The notes: generated from the letters alone by a model not told the origin. Shown: positions 33,080 through 41,276, counted from the first letter of the stretch. The stretch is 41,276 nt of DNA from an uncultured Verrucomicrobiales bacterium (GCA_937891465.1 CALAHF010000004.1:1-41276); one strand, 5' to 3'. Made by a program: numbers and translations.

Positions 33080-34012
33080 TCAGAGTTCAATTACCGAATC
33101 AGGCGAGTGCCCCGTCGGAGGATCTGATTCACCCTGTTCAGCCTGCTCCGCCTCCGGCGCCGGCGCTGCCATTTGTTTTCGAAGCGATGCCCAGGCCAGC
33201 CCGAGGCATTCATGAAATGCCATATCGGTTTTGTATAAATTGATGATTCGTGGAATAAACAGATCCGGCTCGCTAAAGTCGAACGTCACGAATCTAGGCC
33301 ACGCCCAGAAATCACAGGGAGCAGCAATCGGCTCATAACCGTAGCTTTTAAAAAGCGCGTAAGACCGCTTCATGTGACTGGCGGAGGTTACCAAAATGAA
33401 AGGCTCATCGCGGAGCATCGATTCCAAATACCGGGGATGATCTTTGGTGTCGCGGGATTTACTTTCTTGAAAAATCTGATCTGCTGGCACCCCGAAGAGT
33501 TCAGCCATTTGCATCATTCCATTCGTTTCATTAGGCCGTCCTGTCACAATGAGTGACGCTTCCGGAAATTTTTGATGCAGCCGAATGCCTTCCAAAATTC
33601 GTGCCGTCGTCGGTGGCTCCAACTGATTTGTAGGTGAACGATCTTTGTGAAAACGAGCTCCGCCGCCGAGGACAACAATGTGCTGCGGTTTTTCTTCAAA
33701 ACTGTCTGCAAAATTCGGCGAATCGACATTAGCCAGCGGAGCGTGTTCTTTCTCCAACGCATACAGCAATGAATCCGAGACGGGCCGAATGCTGCACATG
33801 TAGATGAAAAACACTCCGAAAATCACCATGAAAATCCCCAGGTCGCCCGCCACACGTTTTACTTTTTTCCACCATGGTTTGGGCTCTTTTTTCGGCTTCC
33901 TCCGCCAAAATACGAGCATTACCACCCCAAGCACAATGAACTCCAACCCAATCGTAATTGGGTTCAGATAGATCGTGACGATCTTTTTCAGAGCAAAGAT
34001 ATTTTCTTCCAT
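33080..34012 (-). CDS. YdcF/SanA-like (DUF218) membrane protein
   Basis: A 310-residue protein with two N-terminal membrane helices (residues about 17-36 and about 58-75) joined by a very basic loop (RRKPKKEPKPWWKKVKR). The DUF218 domain then follows: PQHIVVLGGG, TTARILEGIRLHQKFPEASLIVTGRPNE, TKDHPRYLE and FILVTSASHMKRSYALFKSYGYEPI. Family members act in envelope biogenesis (ElyC, SanA in enterobacteria); the biochemical activity is unclear. An acidic, proline-rich tail ends the protein. It is divergent from the oxidoreductase gene at 34172. Confidence 0.85.
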   Translation of the reverse strand: MEENIFALKKIVTIYLNPITIGLEFIVLGVVMLVFWRRKPKKEPKPWWKKVKRVAGDLGIFMVIFGVFFIYMCSIRPVSDSLLYALEKEHAPLANVDSPNFADSFEEKPQHIVVLGGGARFHKDRSPTNQLEPPTTARILEGIRLHQKFPEASLIVTGRPNETNGMMQMAELFGVPADQIFQESKSRDTKDHPRYLESMLRDEPFILVTSASHMKRSYALFKSYGYEPIAAPCDFWAWPRFVTFDFSEPDLFIPRIINLYKTDMAFHECLGLAWASLRKQMAAPAPEAEQAEQGESDPPTGHSPDSVIEL

Positions 34013-34171
34013 CGTGTGGCTGCCTTTATACGGAGGTTAGCACACGGAAAGGATAAATGGCATGGCGAAATGTGAGACGGATCGAAAAGTTATGTCACAA
34101 AATCTCACGCATTCGTGTCGCTTTCCCATTTACGAACAAGGAGTGACACTTAATCATACCTTAGAGCAATC

Positions 34172-35521
34172 ATGAGCGATCTTAAGAAAATCACCCCAGA
34201 ACCGTCGGCTCCTGTGGCCGACGCCACCCGACGCGATTTTGTCAAAAAAACTGCGGCGGCAACTGTTGCCGGATCGGCAATCGCATTTCCTTCCGTGAGC
34301 TTTGGTCAGGAAGCTGATCCGAAGAAACTCAAGATCGGTCTCATCGGTTGCGGTGGTCGTGGAACGGGAGCAGTGGCGCAAGCCCTCATGGCAGACGACA
34401 ACACGGAACTCTGGGCCCTTGGTGATCTTTACGAAGACAAAGCCGTGCTTCAGCTTCGTCAGCTCGCTCGCGGAAACCGAGCCGCTGCGGCAAAAGCTGC
34501 GCCGGATCTCGATAAGCGCATTTTTGGCGGACTTGATGCCTACCAAAAGGTGATGGATTCCGGCGTTGATGTCGTTCTTTTGACCACGCCTCCGGGTTTT
34601 CGCCCTCAGCATTTTCGCGCTGCAGTTGAGCGTGATCTCCACACGTTTGTAGAAAAACCATGCGCGACCGACGTTGCCGGCATCAAACACTTCCTCGAAA
34701 CCGGCGAAATGGCTAAAGCTAAGGACCTTTCTGTTCTCTGCGGATTTTGCTACCGCTATAGCGATTCTGCACGAGCGCTTTTTGAGCGTCTTCATGGTGG
34801 CGACATTGGTGACATCGTCTCGATTCACTCCACTTACTTTGCCGGTCCCGTAAAAGCGATGCCCGATCCAAGCAGCCGCCCCGCAGGGATGAGTGACGTT
34901 GAGTGGCAGATGAAAAACTGGTATAATTTCACATGGCTCAGCGGTGACGGACTTGTCGAGCAGGGCTGTCATAACATCGACCGCGTTGCCTGGGCATTTA
35001 ACGATGCCGATCCGATTTCCGCATTCGGAAGCGGCGGCCGGCAGCGTCCGAATTTCGAGGGCAATATCTACGATCACTTCAGCGTGACCTACGAATACCC
35101 GAATGACGTTAACGCTCACGTTCAGTGGCGTCAGTATGCCGACAGTTATAATTTCACGGGTGATACCATTGTTGGAACCAAAGGAATCGCAAAATACGGG
35201 ACCAATAAGGCCAGCATCTCAGGTGAGAACAAATGGAACTACCGCGCGCCGCGCACCCCGACGAACATGTATCAAATCGAGCATGACGAGTTTTTCAAAG
35301 CGATCCGAACCGGAAAGCGAAAGGACGACGAGAAGTGGGTCGCGCATTCGACGATGATGGCTCTTTTCGGTCGCGATGTTTGCTACAGCGGACAGCGCGT
35401 TAAGTGGGCCGACTACGCGGCGAGCGATCAGAAGCTCGTTCCGGACAATCTCAAGTGGGACGACGCACTTCCAATTCGCCCAATGCGGATTCCGGGCGTT
35501 GCAGAGACTCAAGGAGTCTAA
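34172..35521 (+). CDS. Tat-exported Gfo/Idh/MocA-type oxidoreductase
   Basis: A 449-residue protein with a twin-arginine signal (TRRDFVKKTAAATVAGSAIAF). The NAD-binding Rossmann domain opens with KIGLIGCGGRGTGA, followed by VDVVLLTTPPGFRPQHFRAAVERDLHTFVEKPCATD, the family EKP motif with the usual lysine. The second domain is alpha/beta (GDIVSIHSTYFAGP, TWLSGDGLVEQGCHNIDRVAWAF). Exported versions of this family are typical in planctomycetes and verrucomicrobia and act on sugars or inositols with bound cofactor. Substrate not identifiable. It stands alone, with repeat locus F downstream. Confidence 0.93.
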   Translation: MSDLKKITPEPSAPVADATRRDFVKKTAAATVAGSAIAFPSVSFGQEADPKKLKIGLIGCGGRGTGAVAQALMADDNTELWALGDLYEDKAVLQLRQLARGNRAAAAKAAPDLDKRIFGGLDAYQKVMDSGVDVVLLTTPPGFRPQHFRAAVERDLHTFVEKPCATDVAGIKHFLETGEMAKAKDLSVLCGFCYRYSDSARALFERLHGGDIGDIVSIHSTYFAGPVKAMPDPSSRPAGMSDVEWQMKNWYNFTWLSGDGLVEQGCHNIDRVAWAFNDADPISAFGSGGRQRPNFEGNIYDHFSVTYEYPNDVNAHVQWRQYADSYNFTGDTIVGTKGIAKYGTNKASISGENKWNYRAPRTPTNMYQIEHDEFFKAIRTGKRKDDEKWVAHSTMMALFGRDVCYSGQRVKWADYAASDQKLVPDNLKWDDALPIRPMRIPGVAETQGV

Positions 35522-35548
35522 TTTCGACTTCAATCAGAAGACAGTTTT

Positions 35549-35671
35549 ACGATCCAATAGGGTCGTAAGATGGCTTGCCAGTGGTCTGAGGATTCTCGCG
35601 ATGCAGAACCGGAAGACAGCCCTTATACAAACGTACAGGGTGCGTCCGACAAACAAACCCTGTTGCTTCGT
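35549..35671. repeat. Palindromic repeat, locus F
   Basis: Two parts: a half unit CGATCCAATAGGGTCG (35550-35565) and a full but diverged unit GTACAGGGTGCGTCCGAC, AAACAA, ACCCTGTTGCTTCGTAA (35633-35673). Between and around them I see no coding evidence. It lies between the oxidoreductase gene and the small lipoprotein gene. Confidence 0.65.
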
Positions 35672-35733
35672 AAAACGGCTCAACGACTTGCGGACTTGAA
35701 TTGTTAGCGGGTTTCGGTTTACAAATAAGACGC

Positions 35734-35907
35734 ATGAAAACAATCCATCTCTTTATCCTCAGCCTATTCGCCGGTGCACTGCTCACGAGCTGCGAAACTC
35801 AAAACGGCTCAGACGAAGGCGCGTATAGCTTTCCGTCGCCAGATCCATCGCGCACCGCAGCTGAATTGCAGAACACTCACAACCAGCTGCGTCGTCAGAA
35901 TCTTTGA
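35734..35907 (+). CDS. Small lipoprotein, unknown
   Basis: A 57-residue protein with a lipoprotein signal peptide (KTIHLFILSLFAGALLTSC; lipobox LTSC, Cys19). The mature part of about 39 residues (ETQNGSDEGAYSFPSPDPSR and so on) is polar and rich in Gln and Asn towards the end. I do not recognise it. Small verrucomicrobial lipoproteins of this size are common and usually uncharacterised. It is convergent with the DUF1080-SMP-30 gene. Confidence 0.65.
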   Translation: MKTIHLFILSLFAGALLTSCETQNGSDEGAYSFPSPDPSRTAAELQNTHNQLRRQNL

Positions 35908-35911
35908 TCAA

Positions 35912-37411
35912 TCAATGCGCAAGGCCGGGGACGCCGCAATTTTCAATCGCGTAAAATCCGGTCCGCGCGGTCACATAAAGTGTCGTGCCAACGAGCAGGC
36001 AATTGGCAGGTTTTTCGGGCGTTTTAAAGCGGCCGATTTCCTTTCCTTCGGGTGAGAAAACCACGATGTCTTCCCACGTGACGTAAAGGTTTCCATTTAC
36101 GTCGATGGACAACCCATCGCTCCCGATTGGAGCAAATTCGCGAGGATTGTTGATCTTGCCATCACCAATCACGTCGTATGCCATGATCTTTTCACCGGCT
36201 TGATCAGCTACGTAGAGCGTTTTAAAGTCAGGCGAGAAAATGATGCCGTTGGGCCGTTCCAGATCGCTGATCATCAACGTGGTTTTGTTTTTTGAACGGT
36301 CGATGTAATAGACGCCTTCGATCTCCATTTCCATGTCGTCGCGCTTGCCGTATCGGGGATCGGTGAAGTAAATCCCGCCGATCGTATCGATCGCGACATC
36401 GTTTGGCGAATTGAGTTTCTTACCTTCGAATGAATCGGAGAGAACGGTGATTTGATCTCCGTCCTGAATGGTGACTTGGCGATTGATGCCTTCGCAGAAG
36501 ATCAGGGAATCGTTTGCCGTAAAAAAGAGTCCGTTAGCGCGGCCCGTGTTTTCGCGATGGATGGAAATCTTCCCCGTTTTCGGATCGTAAATGTGAGTAC
36601 GCTCGTTGGGGATGTCATTGAAATATATCCGACCGTCAGGTCCAAGCGCAGGGCCTTCGGTAAATTTGTAGCCGTCACCGAGCTTCTCTACCGTCGCGTT
36701 CTTCGGAAATACGACAGCGTCAGCTGCGATTGTTGGTGCCTCAATTTCAGGAGATGGCTTGGGATTTTCCTGAAGTCGAATGTTGCGCCACCGGACCTGC
36801 ATGGCATCGGTGCGAGCGCCGACCCCGTGAACTTGCAGGGCGATGAAGCCTTCGGCTGTCATGTCATTTTTCAAATCAGCCGCCGGAATGCCATTCACCC
36901 ACGTGCAGATCCGATCGCCGATTGCTTCGATGCGGTAATGATTCCAGTCGTTTTGTTTGAAGGCATAGCGAGCTGCGAGATTGTCCCGCAAATCATTGAG
37001 CCATCCGCGACGACCTTCATCGTAAATACCGCCGCTCCATCCGCGCCGCGACGGATCGATTTCGACCTGATAGCCGTGGACCTGTCCTTTTTTATAGTCT
37101 GGCAGGCTGTTCGAGCGAATCTGCACACCGGAATTCATCGCCGGATCGACTTTGAATTCGACTTCCAAAACAAAGTCGCCGTAATTTTTATCCGTGCACA
37201 TGAACGAATTCGGCGTGTTCGGAACCGTCGTGCCGACAATCACGCCGCCGTCCTCGACCGTGTATTTTGCGACTCCGCCGCGCTGAGTCCAGCCAGTGAA
37301 ATCTTTACCGTTGAAGAGTTCGACCGATTTGGATTGCGCGGCGTCTTGTCCGACAAGCGCCGAGCCGGCGGTCGTGAGGGCGATAAAAAGCGTAAAAAAT
37401 TGAATTCGCAT
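35912..37411 (-). CDS. Secreted DUF1080-SMP-30 fusion protein
   Basis: A 499-residue protein with signal peptide (RIQFFTLFIALTTAGSALVG). Residues about 28-215 are a DUF1080 jelly roll (LFNGKDFTGWTQRGG, DFVLEVEFKVDPAMNSGVQIRS, GYQVEIDPSRRGWSGGIYDE, DWNHYRIEAIGDRICTWVNG). Residues about 240-495 are an SMP-30/gluconolactonase beta-propeller (FTEGPALGPDGRIYFNDIPN, GRANGLFF, LNSPNDVAIDTIGGIYFTDPRYG, RPNGIIFSPDFKTLYVAD). The propeller has the usual Glu, Asn and Asp metal positions. The pairing suggests coupling a sugar-binding or 3-keto-sugar hydrolase domain to a lactonase step in sugar oxidation. DUF1080-SMP-30 fusions are known in related bacteria. Confidence 0.9.
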   Translation of the reverse strand: MRIQFFTLFIALTTAGSALVGQDAAQSKSVELFNGKDFTGWTQRGGVAKYTVEDGGVIVGTTVPNTPNSFMCTDKNYGDFVLEVEFKVDPAMNSGVQIRSNSLPDYKKGQVHGYQVEIDPSRRGWSGGIYDEGRRGWLNDLRDNLAARYAFKQNDWNHYRIEAIGDRICTWVNGIPAADLKNDMTAEGFIALQVHGVGARTDAMQVRWRNIRLQENPKPSPEIEAPTIAADAVVFPKNATVEKLGDGYKFTEGPALGPDGRIYFNDIPNERTHIYDPKTGKISIHRENTGRANGLFFTANDSLIFCEGINRQVTIQDGDQITVLSDSFEGKKLNSPNDVAIDTIGGIYFTDPRYGKRDDMEMEIEGVYYIDRSKNKTTLMISDLERPNGIIFSPDFKTLYVADQAGEKIMAYDVIGDGKINNPREFAPIGSDGLSIDVNGNLYVTWEDIVVFSPEGKEIGRFKTPEKPANCLLVGTTLYVTARTGFYAIENCGVPGLAH

Positions 37412-37523
37412 GAGGAAAGATGGCGTTTTGAAGAAATGAAATCAACCTCGCGAATGGGTGAATTTACAGGATGGCGCTGGACGGCTCCGAACGATTGTGG
37501 CACGATTTTCTAAGCGCTACGAA

Positions 37524-38441
37524 ATGAAGGTGAATAATCGAATCAGCCGAATTTTTCGAACCAACAGGGTTGGCTCATCGAACATACCCTGTTGGTTCGT
37601 GGGGATTATTTTTGTGATGTGCTCAGGGTTTGTGGTGGGGCAGCAAACTTTGACCGATGGAAGCGACCCCGATATGTTGCGCGGATTGCAGGCTGTGAAG
37701 TTTGTGAAATTGCGTCCGCGACAGCAAACTATCCCTGCGAATTTTCTGAAGTTTTATCTGACTTTTCCCGAAAAAATGGAACGAGGTGTGGCTTTCGAGC
37801 ATCTTTCATTGTTGAAAGAGCTGAAACCTAGCAAGACTGAGCCGGTGCTCGAACCCTTTCGCGAAGTGGAGTTGTGGGACGAAACTGGAACGCGATTGAC
37901 GTTGTGGCTGCATCCGGGACGGCAGAAGCCAGGGGTGAATTTGAATGTGGAGTTTGGACCGATTTTGGAGTCGGGAAACATTTATCATCTCGTGGTTTCA
38001 AACGATTGGAAGACGGAGAAAGGCACTGAATTAGGAATTGATTCCGTTTTCTATCTGATGGCTGGTGCTTCAGATGTTCGCCAACCAAAACCGCAAAAGT
38101 GGGAACTGAAGGTGACTCCAGAACAAGTCGCAATTACGCCGTGTTGGAGCTGGAACCCACGAATTATCGACAAACTGGACCCAATGTCTTTTGTTAAACG
38201 AATCACGGTTCGAGACGCTGACGGGAAAGGCGTTCTGGTGATTGCTGACGGCGACCATTTGACAATTTCGCCTTTGAATAATAAAACTTTTTCGCCAGGA
38301 AAATATCAGCTCGTCGTGGATCCTAAACTGGAAGATTTAGCCGGAAACAGCGTGGGGCGGCCCTTCAATGTAGATCTGGAGAAGAATCCTGATTTTCAGG
38401 AGCGAACAGAACCGGTGATTTTGGATTTTGTAGTGAAGTAG
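37524..38441 (+). CDS. Exported protein with repeat-encoded N-terminus, unknown function
   Basis: A 305-residue protein. The ATG at 37524 gives MKVNNRISRIF, then RTNRVGSSNIPCWFV, which is translated palindromic repeat (locus G), and GIIFVMCSGFVVGQQ. The hydrophobic core of the signal peptide is thus partly made by the repeat (PCWFV). The only later ATG (37616) would leave a signal peptide too short to work. The mature part begins TLTDGSDPDMLRGLQ and has beta-sandwich character with an Ig-like segment near the end (NNKTFSPGKYQLVVDPKLEDLAGNSVG), a pattern typical of SbsA-type Ig-like domains. Function unknown. Confidence 0.75.
   Translation: MKVNNRISRIFRTNRVGSSNIPCWFVGIIFVMCSGFVVGQQTLTDGSDPDMLRGLQAVKFVKLRPRQQTIPANFLKFYLTFPEKMERGVAFEHLSLLKELKPSKTEPVLEPFREVELWDETGTRLTLWLHPGRQKPGVNLNVEFGPILESGNIYHLVVSNDWKTEKGTELGIDSVFYLMAGASDVRQPKPQKWELKVTPEQVAITPCWSWNPRIIDKLDPMSFVKRITVRDADGKGVLVIADGDHLTISPLNNKTFSPGKYQLVVDPKLEDLAGNSVGRPFNVDLEKNPDFQERTEPVILDFVVK
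37557..37599. repeat. Palindromic repeat, locus G (best copy)
   Basis: The most regular copy: perfect 14-base inverted arms CGAACCAACAGGGT (37557-37570) and ACCCTGTTGGTTCG (37586-37599) around a 15-base loop TGGCTCATCGAACAT. The loop is nearly identical to that at locus B (TGGTTCATCGAACAT). It is translated as part of the exported protein starting at 37524, in the same frame as locus C. Confidence 0.92.
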
Positions 38442-38457
38442 GTTGGACAAATTGATT

Positions 38458-39954
38458 TTAGGAGTTGCTCAATTCGAGATCCACCAGCACGCCGTCGGCT
38501 GGTTTGGTGGAAACCCCGGCGCTCGGACTGGTGTTTTTATTGACGGCTTGGATTTTGAAAATCTTCACGAGTGCTCCCACAACGAGACCAACTTCGAGAA
38601 GTCCGAGCGAACGGCCGGGGCAAAAGCGGGGACCGTGTCCGAATCCAAAATGCAGCATGTCTTTTGCTTTGGTTCCTTTATCTTCCATGACATCCCATCG
38701 TTCGGGGGCAAACACGTCGGCTGGATAGCCAGTGATTTCTTCACCCCAAAATTCTTCGCATCGATTGGAATGCCACACATCGAGGCGAATATGAGTGCCT
38801 TTCGGAATCATCATTTTGCGATCGTCTGAGGTCTCGACCCAGGTGTCGACGGTCGCTTTGCGTGGGAAAAAATAGAGGGCGGGGGTTAACCGGAGTGTCT
38901 CTTCGAGAACGCGATTCAGATTGGGAGCTTTTGTGAAGTCTTCGGGGTCGTAGACGTTAATATCTTTGACCTCGTCGTAGACTTTTGCCTGCCATTCGGG
39001 GCTGCGTGACAAATGAGAAATTGCCCACGTTGCGAACGAGGTGGTGGCTTCCATCGCACCAGCGAGGAAAACCCGGATGTTGCTGCGTAGGGCGTCGTCG
39101 GAGGCTTCGGATTTGAACTCACCCCACAAACCGCGTCCATCGGGGCGTCCTGAAAGGGCGATATCGGTCAGTTCTTCGAAAGCGGCGGCGTGTTTCTGAA
39201 GGGTGTCTTCGCCGCCAAATAATTTTCTCGCAAATGCCTGAGTCCGGGGCGCTACGGTATCTCGCACCATGTGATCGATCATGTAGACGAGCGCGGGAAC
39301 GAATCGGTCTCGCAGGGCTTCATACGATAAATCGGCCCCGAAAAAGTTGTTCACCAGCATTTCCAGCATGACGACCTTGATTTCTGGATCGAGTTCGACT
39401 GTTACTTGCTAGTTGCCGGAAGACTTCTGGAGAGATCTCAGGGCATCGAGGCGTTTGACGACTGTTTTTCGAAACGTGGTTTCAAAGCCGCGAAATTTCT
39501 GAGGTTGGAACAGGTTTGATTTGCTGAAGGGCTTGGCGACTAGACTTTTCTGGCGTCTCCAAATGGAACCATTGGCATAGAGCAGGGAGTCTTCACCGGT
39601 GGCGCGCGCGATCCCAGCGGTGGGGCTGGTATCACGATCAAATTGCCCGGGCTTATCGCCCGTGTCGGCCTGAATCGCTTTAATGATGGCCGGATCCCGA
39701 GTCAGGAGAACCGGAGGGAACCCAAACGCGTAAAGATAGCGATTGTGCTTTCTCCAACCGGAAATGTTTTCAGTTCCGTTGTAAAAAGCCTCAAAAATCC
39801 GAATCGGTTCCTTGTAATTCCACGGGAGTGGCACTGGCGCGGCAGGTCGGCCAAAAGCGAAGAGGGGAACTCGGCTCGGAAGGCAATCACCACCGAACGG
39901 ATTTTTGCGACTTAGTTGGTGGAGGATCCGTTTTCCGTAAAGAGGCAGCGACAT
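38458..39954 (-). pseudogene. Cytochrome P450 interrupted by one amber codon
   Basis: Both halves are in the same frame: residues from ATG 39954 to TAG 39411-39409, then QVTVELDPEIKVVMLE onward to the stop at 38458. Together they make about 497 residues, normal for a bacterial P450. The N-terminal half has PLPWNYKEPIRIFEAFYNG, the C-helix WRRQKSL and FQPQKFRGFE. The C-terminal half has the I-helix GAMEATTSF, the K-helix E-x-x-R (EETLR), the PERW motif and the haem-binding FGFGHGPRFCPGRS with its Cys. All key residues survive, so only one nonsense change (likely CAG to TAG) separates it from a working gene. P450s are haem monooxygenases. A split protein or readthrough cannot be excluded but is unlikely. 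Confidence 0.82.
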
Positions 39955-40039
39955 GTTAAAAGTGGGCCAAAGATTGATCGATGGAAGCACTTATAACATA
40001 GCCGCAGCGGGAGTGTTTCGGAAAGAACCTAAATCCGGT

Positions 40040-40444
40040 TTACTTCAAAAATCGATAGGTCATCGGATAGGCGTAAGGTTGTCCGTTGCTGGCGGCGATT
40101 GCGCCCATGATGGAACAAATAATCGAGATGATGGGAATGGCGATTACACCGATTATACCGACGACGACAATCGTCAGCACTGACGATATCAAAAAACCGA
40201 TTAGCATCGTCAGGTGAAAGTTAATGGCGTCTTTCCCGACAGCGTCCACTGCGGGAAGTTCATCTTTTTTGATCAACCAACAAACTAGCGGGCCGACGAT
40301 TCCCGGGACGCTCACCAGCATGCAAAGTCCGGAAAGGTGGGTATAAAGAACCCAGTCTTTAGACTTTTTGTCGGGAGGAGTGGGTTCAAATGAGGCGCGA
40401 GGTCCTTCTGGGGCGGGTGGAGGTGGTGAAGAGTCGGTCTCCAT
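40040..40444 (-). CDS. DUF4870 membrane protein
   Basis: A 134-residue protein. A proline-rich cytosolic N-terminus (METDSSPPPPAPEGPRASFE) is followed by the DUF4870 arrangement of helices: WVLYTHLSGLCMLVSVPGIVGPLVCWLI, a conserved DAVGKDAINFHLT segment, and a long hydrophobic stretch (LIGFLISSVLTIVVVGIIGVIAIPIISIICSIMG split by a short turn), then NGQPYAYPMTYRFLK. Function of the family is unknown. It is 118 bases from the ribBA start, on the opposite strand. Confidence 0.9.
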   Translation of the reverse strand: METDSSPPPPAPEGPRASFEPTPPDKKSKDWVLYTHLSGLCMLVSVPGIVGPLVCWLIKKDELPAVDAVGKDAINFHLTMLIGFLISSVLTIVVVGIIGVIAIPIISIICSIMGAIAASNGQPYAYPMTYRFLK

Positions 40445-40562
40445 ATGGATGACACATTGAAGGATAGAAAAAAGAAACGGAACTACAATTTCGGGCGTAT
40501 TTTGTAAGCCGGAACCGGCATTTCCTACTAAGTGGGAAGCATGTTAGATTAACGAACACATT

Positions 40563-41276
40563 ATGGAAACTCCTGAAACAGAATCTCCGTTCAGTCCGGT
40601 GGAAGAGCTCATTGCTGATATCCGCGACGGGAAGGTCGTCGTTATTTGTGATGACGAAGATCGCGAGAATGAGGGGGATCTAATCTGTGCGGCGGAAAAG
40701 GCCGGGCCGGAGGTGATTAATTTTATGATCACGCATGGGAGGGGACTCATTTGTGTGCCGATCCTGCCGGAAGCGGCTCAGCGTCTGAATTTGCCGCCGA
40801 TGGTGAGTCGAAATACGGAGACCTACGGAACGAATTACACGGTCGCAGTGGACGCGTCGCCCTCCCACGGTGTAACGACGGGTATCAGTGCTAAAGATCG
40901 CTCGAAGGCGGTAAAAGTGCTCGGGGATCCGTTGTCGGAGCCGGGCGATTTAGCACGGCCGGGACACGTGTTTCCGTTGCAGGCAAAGCCGGGCGGTGTT
41001 TTGCGCAGGGCAGGGCACACTGAAGCGGCGGTTGATCTTGCTCGAATGGCAGGGCTTGAACCTGCAGGAGTTATTTGCGAAGTGCTCGACGAAGAAGGTG
41101 AAGCGGCGCGGGTTCCTGAGTTGACCAAATTTTCGAAAAAGCACGGGCTGAAAATGGGAACGATTGGCGATATGATCGAATACCGCCGGAAGCAGGAGCG
41201 CCTGATAGAGCAGGTTGAGGTTGTGGATATGCCGACCGATTACGGGGTGTTTCAGCTTCACATGTTCGTTTCCACG
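40563..41276 (+). CDS. ribBA: 3,4-dihydroxy-2-butanone-4-phosphate synthase / GTP cyclohydrolase II (5' part)
   Basis: The first 238 codons of a gene running off the right edge. The DHBP synthase (RibB) domain is clear: VVICDDEDRENEGDLICAAE, MITHGRGLICVPI, DASPSHGVTTGISAKDR, RPGHVFPLQAKPGGVLRRAGHTEAAVDLARMAG and PAGVICEVLDEEGE. It makes the four-carbon precursor of the riboflavin xylene ring from ribulose 5-phosphate. After residue about 205 the sequence enters a second domain start (IEQVEVVDMPTDYGVFQLHMF), which suggests the bifunctional RibBA. No FMN riboswitch is recognised in the 118 bases upstream. Confidence 0.92.
   Translation, partial: METPETESPFSPVEELIADIRDGKVVVICDDEDRENEGDLICAAEKAGPEVINFMITHGRGLICVPILPEAAQRLNLPPMVSRNTETYGTNYTVAVDASPSHGVTTGISAKDRSKAVKVLGDPLSEPGDLARPGHVFPLQAKPGGVLRRAGHTEAAVDLARMAGLEPAGVICEVLDEEGEAARVPELTKFSKKHGLKMGTIGDMIEYRRKQERLIEQVEVVDMPTDYGVFQLHMFVST

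Noticed and set aside
34154-35119. Long minus-strand open frame opposite the Gfo/Idh/MocA gene
   Set aside because: The plus frame has the Rossmann and EKP motifs; the minus frame has no recognisable domain.
36452-37513. Long plus-strand open frame of 353 codons
   Set aside because: It lies opposite the DUF1080-SMP-30 gene, whose motifs are clear; no family resemblance in the plus frame.
39409-39411. Pyrrolysine reading of the amber codon in the P450
   Set aside because: No precedent in P450s, no pyl genes seen and the position is not in an active site; a nonsense mutation is simpler.
40445-40562. FMN riboswitch before ribBA
   Set aside because: The conserved bases of the RFN element are not visible; only a short GCCGG-AA-CCGGC hairpin is seen.

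Overview
The window reads as chromosomal DNA of a free-living, Gram-negative-type bacterium of the PVC group, most likely a Verrucomicrobiota (inference from gene families, not from a marker phylogeny). The families pointing there are a FGly sulfatase, a DUF1501 protein, DUF1080 (3-keto-disaccharide hydrolase) proteins, Tat-exported PhoD and Gfo/Idh/MocA proteins, HEAT plus PQQ-propeller secreted proteins, and a Ser/Thr kinase with PEGA and FGE-sulfatase modules. Shine-Dalgarno sites are mostly weak or absent. I see no tRNA, rRNA, CRISPR array, transposase or prophage.

Layout. 1-6000: leftward run of a PhoD-like phosphatase, an M1 metallopeptidase and a DUF6702 protein. 6030-6560: a leftward gene for a small exported thioredoxin-fold protein with an in-frame UGA at the first position of its CxxC motif, a SECIS-like hairpin and a clear terminator; this is a candidate new selenoprotein. 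6650-12014: two rightward genes (unknown membrane protein, ferritin-like diiron protein), a leftward HEAT/PQQ-propeller pair, two hypotheticals and panD. 12074-15073: a hydantoinase/oxoprolinase A gene that carries a whole kinase-fold domain in its middle and a palindromic repeat in frame near its 3' end. 15074-18414: gene debris including an ABC ATPase remnant, then rpsO-pnp. 18672-20024: LON-domain protein and a vapBC-type toxin-antitoxin pair. 20087-25207: secreted carbohydrate/sulfate genes (DUF1080, DUF1501, sulfatase) and lysine 2,3-aminomutase. 25366-29578: amino-acid binding lipoprotein, small membrane protein, broken patatin gene and a GspE/PilB ATPase. 29835-33021: membrane Ser/Thr kinase with no normal start codon, and a ParB-fold-like protein. 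33080-41276: YdcF-like protein, Gfo/Idh/MocA oxidoreductase, DUF1080-SMP-30 fusion, secreted unknown, a cytochrome P450 broken by one amber codon, DUF4870 protein and the 5' part of ribBA.

Three things stand out. (1) The probable UxxC selenoprotein at 6201-6557. (2) A palindromic repeat family, about 45 bp per unit, at seven loci (near 1, 6100, 12230, 19330, 22330, 35550 and 37560). In two of them it is translated in the same reading frame inside a protein, giving an R(S/T)NRVxSSNxPC peptide; this recalls the Rickettsia palindromic elements, which also insert into genes. (3) A polyvalent-protein-kinase-like domain of about 255 residues inserted in a HyuA-type ATPase. Several genes are decaying (P450, patatin, ABC ATPase).
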